Assembly (NCBI RefSeq): GCF_008704855.1
Contig: NZ_CP023691.1
Span: 5,704,001-5,768,000 of the forward strand
Direction: 5' to 3'
DNA length: 64,000 bases
Source of the DNA: Streptomyces platensis
Lineage (GTDB): Bacteria > Actinomycetota > Actinomycetes > Streptomycetales > Streptomycetaceae
The notes under the pieces are model-generated. The model worked only from the letters and a program-made list of their open reading frames with translations. It was not told the origin of the DNA and ran no database searches. Of this stretch, positions 59,393 to 64,000 are shown piece by piece (position 1 is the stretch's first letter; the number at the start of each line of letters is the position of its first letter). The position numbers and the translations under genes are program-made.

Positions 59393-59433
59393 GGGGTGAG
59401 GCTATCCGGGCCGGGCGGCAAAACGGGGCCGGG

Positions 59434-59481
59434 ACGCCGACGACCCGGCACCCGCGCGGGGCGGGTCCGGGTCGTCGGCGT
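59434..59481 (-). terminator. Terminator of the DEAD-box helicase gene
   Basis: A 15-bp perfect stem (ACGCCGACGACCCGG / CCGGGTCGTCGGCGT) has an inner ACCCGC/GCGGGT stem. It begins 12 bp after the stop. Confidence 0.85.
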
Positions 59482-59493
59482 GGAGCGGGTGGG

Positions 59494-61845
59494 TCAGCCC
59501 TCGGGCGTCGCCTCGGTCGCGGTGGCCTTGGCGCGGGTGCGGCGGCGCACCGGCTTGGCCTCGGCGGCCTCCGCCGCGTCCGCGGCCGGCTTGGCGGCGG
59601 CGCTCTTGCGCGTCCGCTTCGGCTTGGCCGGGGCGTCCTCGGCGGCCGGAGCGTCCGCAGTGGCCTTCGCGGCGGCCGCGGACTTCCGGGTGCGCTTGGG
59701 CTTGGCCGGTGCGGCCTCGGTGCCCTCGGCGGTGTCCACCGTGGCCTCGGCGGCCTTGGCGGCAGCGGTCTTCCGCGTCCGCTTCGGCTTGGCGGGAGCC
59801 TCCACGGCGCCCTCGGCCGCGTCCACCGTGGCCTCGGCGGCCTTGGTGGCGGCGGTCTTCCGGGTGCGCTTCGGCTTGGCCGGCGCGTCCACCACGGTCT
59901 CCGCGGCGACGGTCTCCGTCACCACTGCCGGCGCCGTCTCCACGGCGGCCTTGGCGGCGCTGCGGGTACGGCGGCGCGGCTTGGCCGGCGCCTCGACGGG
60001 CTCCGTCACGGCCGCGGCGGCCGCCGAGCGCTCCGCCGCGAGCGCCCGGGCGGCGGTCTCGACGGTCTGGAAGCTCTCGGTCTCCACCGGGCGGACGACG
60101 CGGCTGCGGCGGCGGCGCGGCGGGGCGGCCTCGGCCGGGGCCTCGGTCACGACGGCGGGAGCCTTGGTCGCCTTGGGGGCGGCCTTGGTCGCCACGGCGG
60201 CGTCCTTGGTCACCTTGCCGGCGGCCTTGGCCACCTCGGCGGGCGCCTCGGTCACCACTGCGGCGGGCTCGGTCACCTCGGCGGCGGGGGTCGCGGCCTC
60301 GGTGACCGGCGCCGTCACGGCACCGGACTGAGCCGAGCGGGTACGGCGACGCCGGCGCGGCTGCCGCGGTCCGGCGGCGTCCGTGCCCTCGGCGCGCTCG
60401 GTGCCCTCGGCGGCGGGCGACCCGGTCGTCTGCGTCGTGGCGTCGGCCGGGCCGTCCTGTGCGGTGCCGCCACGGGTGCGGCGGCGCTGCCGCGGGGTAC
60501 GGGTGCGCGGGGGGCGCTCCTCCTCGACGACGGCGCCCTTACGGGGACCACGGCCGCGGCCGCCGGTCTCGCCCAGGTCCTCGACCTCTTCGGCGGCCAG
60601 CCCGGCCCGGGTGCGCTCGTTGCGCGGCAGCACGCCCTTGGTGCCCGCGGGGATGTTCAGCTGCTCGTAGAGGTGCGGCGAGGTGGAGTAGGTCTCCTCC
60701 GGCTCGTCGAACGCCAGGTCCAGCGCCTTGTTGATCAGCTTCCAGCGCGGGATGTCGTCCCAGTCGACGAGGGTGACCGCGGTGCCCTTGGCGCCCGCCC
60801 GGCCGGTACGGCCGATGCGGTGCAGGTAGGTCTTCTCCTCCTCGGGCGACTGGTAGTTGATGACATGGGTCACACCCTCGACGTCGATACCGCGGGCGGC
60901 GACGTCGGTGCAGACCAGGACATCGACCTTGCCGTTGCGGAAGGCGCGCAGCGCCTGCTCACGGGCGCCCTGGCCGAGGTCGCCGTGCACCGCGCCGGAG
61001 GCGAAGCCGCGGCGCGCGAGCTGGTCGGCGATATCGGCGGCGGTCCGCTTCGTACGGCAGAACACCATCGCCAGGCCCCGGCCCTCGGCCTGGAGGATGC
61101 GGGCGACCATCTCCGGCTTGTCCATGGAGTGCGCGCGGAAGACGTGCTGGGTGGTGTTGCGGACGGTCTGGCCCTCGTCGTCCGGCGCGGTGGCGCGGAT
61201 GTGCGTGGGCTGCGACATGTAGCGGCGGGCCAGCGAGATGACCTGGCCGGGCATGGTCGCGGAGAACAGCATCGTCTGCCGCTTGGCCGGCAGCAGCTGG
61301 ATGATCTTCTCGACGTCGGGCAGGAAGCCCAGGTCGAGCATCTCGTCGGCCTCGTCCAGCACCAGGCTCTTGACCTCGGAGAGGTTGAGCTTGCGCTGAC
61401 CGGCGAGGTCGAGCAGCCGGCCGGGCGTGCCGACGACCACGTCGACGCCCTTCTTCAGCGCCTCGACCTGCGGCTCGTAGGCACGGCCGCCGTAGATGGC
61501 CAGCACCCGGACATTGCGCACCTTGCCGGCGGTGAGCAGATCGTTGGTGACCTGCTGGCACAGCTCGCGGGTGGGCACGACCACCAGGGCCTGCGGGGCC
61601 TCGGTGAGCTGCTCGGGCTTGGCGCGGCCCGCCTCGACGTCCGCGGGGACCGTGACGCGCTCAAGGAGCGGCAGGCCGAAGCCCAGGGTCTTACCCGTGC
61701 CGGTCTTGGCCTGGCCGATGACGTCGTTCCCGGAGAGGGCGACGGGGAGCGTCAGCTCCTGGATGGGAAAGGGGGAGATGATGCCGACGGCTTCCAGCGC
61801 CTCGGCCGTCTCGGGGAAAATCCCGAGGTCTCGAAATGTAGACAG
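59494..61845 (-). CDS. DEAD-box RNA helicase with histone-H1-like C-terminal tail
   Basis: The product is 783 aa from the proposed CTG. Domains: Q-motif (GIISPFPIQE), Walker A AKTGTGKT, PTREL, DEAD box (LVLDEADEMLDLGF), SAT (FSATMP), and HRIGRTGR in the second RecA domain, ending near residue 450. The last ~300 residues are Ala/Lys/Arg-rich with four PAKPKRTRK repeats, resembling histone H1 tails. There is no ATG/GTG at the domain start: a CTG at 61845 lies 7 nt after AGAGG, and the preceding codon is ATT. The frame stays open to 62142. A mycobacterial counterpart is rhlE (Rv3211). Confidence 0.93.
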   Translation of the reverse strand: MSTFRDLGIFPETAEALEAVGIISPFPIQELTLPVALSGNDVIGQAKTGTGKTLGFGLPLLERVTVPADVEAGRAKPEQLTEAPQALVVVPTRELCQQVTNDLLTAGKVRNVRVLAIYGGRAYEPQVEALKKGVDVVVGTPGRLLDLAGQRKLNLSEVKSLVLDEADEMLDLGFLPDVEKIIQLLPAKRQTMLFSATMPGQVISLARRYMSQPTHIRATAPDDEGQTVRNTTQHVFRAHSMDKPEMVARILQAEGRGLAMVFCRTKRTAADIADQLARRGFASGAVHGDLGQGAREQALRAFRNGKVDVLVCTDVAARGIDVEGVTHVINYQSPEEEKTYLHRIGRTGRAGAKGTAVTLVDWDDIPRWKLINKALDLAFDEPEETYSTSPHLYEQLNIPAGTKGVLPRNERTRAGLAAEEVEDLGETGGRGRGPRKGAVVEEERPPRTRTPRQRRRTRGGTAQDGPADATTQTTGSPAAEGTERAEGTDAAGPRQPRRRRRTRSAQSGAVTAPVTEAATPAAEVTEPAAVVTEAPAEVAKAAGKVTKDAAVATKAAPKATKAPAVVTEAPAEAAPPRRRRSRVVRPVETESFQTVETAARALAAERSAAAAAVTEPVEAPAKPRRRTRSAAKAAVETAPAVVTETVAAETVVDAPAKPKRTRKTAATKAAEATVDAAEGAVEAPAKPKRTRKTAAAKAAEATVDTAEGTEAAPAKPKRTRKSAAAAKATADAPAAEDAPAKPKRTRKSAAAKPAADAAEAAEAKPVRRRTRAKATATEATPEG

Positions 61846-62282
61846 AATCTTGCCTCTTCTGTGAGACGCGGCGTGAGGCGGCGAAGGGGGTCGTACCGCA
61901 CCTTCGTACGGGTTCGTACGGGCCGGCCTGAGGCGGCCGGTGGGGCGGGACCACTGCCAACGCTCAGGCACTCCTGCCGCGAGCGGTGTCCCTCCTGCTG
62001 TGCGTATGTCTGCTACGCGCCGCAAAAGAGGGCGGTCGGTTTGGAGCCGATCGGGCCACCGACCGGGCATCCGCTTCGTGGAACGACCCACCGATACTCG
62101 GCAGGTCCAAATACCACTGTACCCCGGATATGGCGCACCCATCCGAAGGCTTGTATGAGTGAGGAATACATCACGGCCCGGTCCGGCGCCCGAGCGCCCG
62201 CTACGACCGTCGTTCGTACGGGGGAACGGCAGTGGCTGACCAGGGCCTTCCCCCAGCCGCCGAGCGGGCTATTGTGCCGGTC
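61846..62282. other. Divergent intergenic region between helicase and ferritin-like genes
   Basis: A 437-bp stretch without a supported gene; the helicase leader is probably long. It contains TTCGTACGGG three times, in tandem at 61903-61922 and again near 62213-62222. Confidence 0.5.
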
Positions 62283-63020
62283 ATGGGAACGCCTGACAAC
62301 GCCGCGGCTGACGCGCAAGAACACACCGGGATCGCCGCCCAGGACTGGGCGCAGGCATCCGCCGACCCGCAGTACCGGGCCGCCGTGATCGACCTGCTCG
62401 GCGCGCTCGCCTACGGCGAGCTGTCCGCCTTCGAGCGCCTGGCGGAGGACGCCAAGCTCGCGCCGACGATGGACGACAAGGCCGAACTGGCCAAGATGGC
62501 CTCGGCAGAGTTCCACCACTTCGAGCGGCTGCGGGAGCGGCTCGCACAGATCGAGGCGGAGCCGAACGAGGCGATGGAGCCGTTCGCCGCCGCCCTGGAC
62601 GAGTTCCACCGCCAGACCGCCCCGTCGGACTGGCTGGAGGGCCTGGTCAAGGCCTATGTGGGCGACTCGATCGCCAGTGACTTCTACCGCGAGGTCGCGG
62701 CCCGCCTGGACTCCGACACCCGTGGCCTGGTGCTGGCCGTGCTGGACGACACCGGACATGCCACGTTCGCCGTGGAGAAGGTGCGCGCGGCCATCGAGGC
62801 CGAGCCGCGGGTCGGCGGACGGCTGGCCCTGTGGGCGCGCCGGCTGATGGGTGAGGCGCTCTCGCAGGCGCAGCGGGTGGTCGCGGACCGCGACGCGCTC
62901 TCCACGATGCTGGTGGGCGGTGTCGCCGACGGCTTCGACCTGGCCGAGGTGGGCCGGATGTTCTCGCGGATCACCGAGGCACACACCAAGCGGATGGCGG
63001 CGCTGGGGCTCGCGGCCTGA
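62283..63020 (+). CDS. Ferritin-like fold protein (MiaE-like)
   Basis: The 245-aa all-helical protein has metal-ligand candidates Glu in GELSAFERL, the AEFHHFERL pair, and Glu/His residues in the second half (DDTGHATFAVEKV). It fits the MiaE-like ferritin family found beside the RhlE helicase in actinobacteria (Rv3210c in M. tuberculosis). The ATG at 62283 (MGTPDNAAAD) is the best start; the frame extends 17 codons upstream. A redox or hydroxylase role is unproven. Confidence 0.85.
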   Translation: MGTPDNAAADAQEHTGIAAQDWAQASADPQYRAAVIDLLGALAYGELSAFERLAEDAKLAPTMDDKAELAKMASAEFHHFERLRERLAQIEAEPNEAMEPFAAALDEFHRQTAPSDWLEGLVKAYVGDSIASDFYREVAARLDSDTRGLVLAVLDDTGHATFAVEKVRAAIEAEPRVGGRLALWARRLMGEALSQAQRVVADRDALSTMLVGGVADGFDLAEVGRMFSRITEAHTKRMAALGLAA

Positions 63021-63044
63021 CGCCGGGCCGGGGTGCCGGGCGGT

Positions 63045-63335
63045 TCAGGCCGTCCGGTGCCCCTTCAGCGCCGGGGCCGGCCGCCGAAGACGCCGGTGCG
63101 GCGGGCGCACCAGGACCGACAGCAGCGCCGCCCCCACGGCGACCGACGCGAACATCACCTGGACGGGATACCCCGGGCCGAGGATCGCGCGGGTCAGCAC
63201 GGCGCCGAGGAGCGCGGCGACCGGGCCCGTCGCGAGCGTGAGGGTGCGCGACGGGAAGCGGTCGGGCAGCCATCGCGTCGCGGACAGGGCGATGACAAAG
63301 CCGATGAGCAGGGCACCGAGCGCTTCCCAGATCAT
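63045..63335 (-). CDS. Small membrane protein, 96 aa
   Basis: The product starts MIWEALGALLIGFVIALSAT and has three hydrophobic segments, ending in basic residues. GGGAGGGA precedes the ATG at 63335. Unknown function. Confidence 0.75.
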   Translation of the reverse strand: MIWEALGALLIGFVIALSATRWLPDRFPSRTLTLATGPVAALLGAVLTRAILGPGYPVQVMFASVAVGAALLSVLVRPPHRRLRRPAPALKGHRTA

Positions 63336-63539
63336 GCTGTTCCCTCCCGCGTGACAACGCCGACCGGACGAACAAATCGGTCGTAGGCGGTCGTACCCAG
63401 GGGGCACCGGCAGCAACCCTCCCCGCGCCGGTCCGCTGCCTGATCAGCCCAGCCGAACCGACTCGAACGGTCTGATCTGCGCAAATACGGCGCCTGGGGA
63501 CTCGGAGCGATGCGCGGCCGGGCCCGGAAGCGACAGGAA

Positions 63540-63582
63540 AAAGGCGGCGGCCCGGAGAGGGAATCTCCGGGCCGCCGCCTTT
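63540..63582. terminator. Terminator after the DUF3107 gene
   Basis: A 19-bp perfect stem (starts AAAGGCGGCGG, ends CCGCCGCCTTT) with loop GGGAA. On the minus strand it is followed by TTTCCTG. Confidence 0.9.
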
Positions 63583-63617
63583 GTCACCTTGCGGGCACCG
63601 TGGTCGGCGCCCCGTGC

Positions 63618-63845
63618 TCAGAGCGCGCCGAAACCGACCTTGCGGGCGGTCGGCTCGCCGATCTCCACGTAGGCCAGCCGGTCCGCCGGGACCAGGACCT
63701 TGCGACCGTGGTCGTCCACCAGGCTCAGCAGCTGTGACTTGCCGCCCAGCGCGTCGGACACGGCGCTCTCGACCTCTTCGGCAGACTGCCCGCTCTCCAG
63801 AATGATCTCGCGGGGCGCGTGCTGCACGCCGATCTTGACCTCCAC
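63618..63845 (-). CDS. DUF3107 small protein (Rv3208A/TB9.4-like)
   Basis: The 75-aa product starts at GTG 63845 (VEVKIGVQHAPREIILESG) and matches the DUF3107 family, whose mycobacterial member TB9.4 (Rv3208A) lies near rhlE. GGAGGGA is placed 8 bp upstream. No function is known. The protein is soluble and beta-rich. Confidence 0.92.
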   Translation of the reverse strand: MEVKIGVQHAPREIILESGQSAEEVESAVSDALGGKSQLLSLVDDHGRKVLVPADRLAYVEIGEPTARKVGFGAL

Positions 63846-63866
63846 GGCTTTTGTCCCTCCGACGGT

Positions 63867-63897
63867 CTGGGGGTCCCCAGCCTCAGCTGGGGGGGGA
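63867..63897. repeat. Dispersed intergenic palindromic element, copy 4
   Basis: TGGGGGTCCCCAGCCTCAGC followed by TGGGGGGG contains CCCCAGC-CTCA-GCTGGGG and lies in the DUF3107 leader. The remaining 63898-64000 shows no gene. Confidence 0.4.
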
Positions 63898-64000
63898 AGC
63901 GCGGTGATCCGCGCCGTACGCAGCACACATTAGCCCGGTACGGGGACGCACAGGACGCCATGGGCCACGCCCGCAGCGAACAGGGGCGGTGCGGGAACAG

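Noticed and set aside
1..64000. CRISPR arrays, prophage, transposases, tRNA genes, biosynthetic gene cluster
   Set aside because: I looked for regularly spaced repeats, transposase or integrase motifs, tRNA-like cloverleaf ends and PKS/NRPS domains and saw none. Repeats found are short tandem or dispersed intergenic elements.

Overview
The window is high-GC DNA from a Streptomyces chromosome core. GTG, TTG and other non-ATG starts are common, stop and start codons often overlap as ATGA or GTGA, and the gene order is that of the actinobacterial typA - bldK - mshB - fdxA/dapC - dapE - sigE/htrA/tatB - mrp - corA - DEAD-helicase block. I recognised no tRNA, rRNA, CRISPR array, prophage or insertion sequence.

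Layout. 1-3.1 kb: the end of an OppA-like (LpqW-like) binding protein gene and typA. 3.4-15.5 kb: two complete peptide ABC importer operons meeting tail to tail at a shared terminator. The plus-strand operon runs binding protein, two permeases, two ATPases. The minus-strand one runs permease, binding lipoprotein, permease, ATPase, ATPase, which is the order of bldKABCDE, the oligopeptide permease needed for aerial growth. 15.9-24 kb: a multi-spanning membrane protein, an S9 peptidase, a 64-aa membrane protein, mshB (mycothiol synthesis) with a coupled membrane protein, and a large disordered protein anchored by one membrane span. 23.96-26.0 kb: the remains of a deleted ABC exporter fused to an intact two-component system. 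26.1-31.5 kb: an RsbU-type phosphatase, SirB1-like and GNAT genes, fdxA, dapC and a small secreted protein. 31.8-38.2 kb: a secreted lysozyme-like protein, dapE, a LOG-like protein, a FolP2-type protein, a DivIVA-like protein, tag, an enoyl-CoA hydratase and a 55-aa DUF3117 gene. 38.3-45.2 kb: O-methyltransferase, sigE, anti-sigma factor, htrA, tatB and a conserved hypothetical; this is the envelope-stress module, with a textbook ECF promoter in front of sigE. 45.3-53.7 kb: mrp, DUF1003, an MgtE-N/CBS protein, a lipoprotein, a corA operon, a SUFU-domain protein and an MFS exporter. 53.9-63.9 kb: a zinc-ribbon protein, PHP phosphoesterase, MarC, a 50-aa protein, NYN protein, SRPBCC, hydrolase, DEAD-box helicase with a histone-like tail, ferritin-like protein, a small membrane protein and DUF3107.

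Themes. Much of the order matches, from memory, Mycobacterium tuberculosis Rv1165-Rv1239c (typA, lpqW, mshB, fdxC, dapE, LOG, folP2, tagA, Rv1211, Rv1220c, sigE, rseA, htrA, tatB, mrp, corA) and Rv3208A-Rv3211, so this is an ancient syntenic block rather than an island. I see no clear new multi-gene system. The most unusual items are the ABC exporter remnant beside an intact sensor/regulator pair, the sigE promoter that appears to exclude the gene's own Shine-Dalgarno, probable CTG and ATT starts, the histone-H1-like tail on the helicase, and repeated short motifs in the disordered parts of HtrA and the 704-aa membrane-anchored protein.
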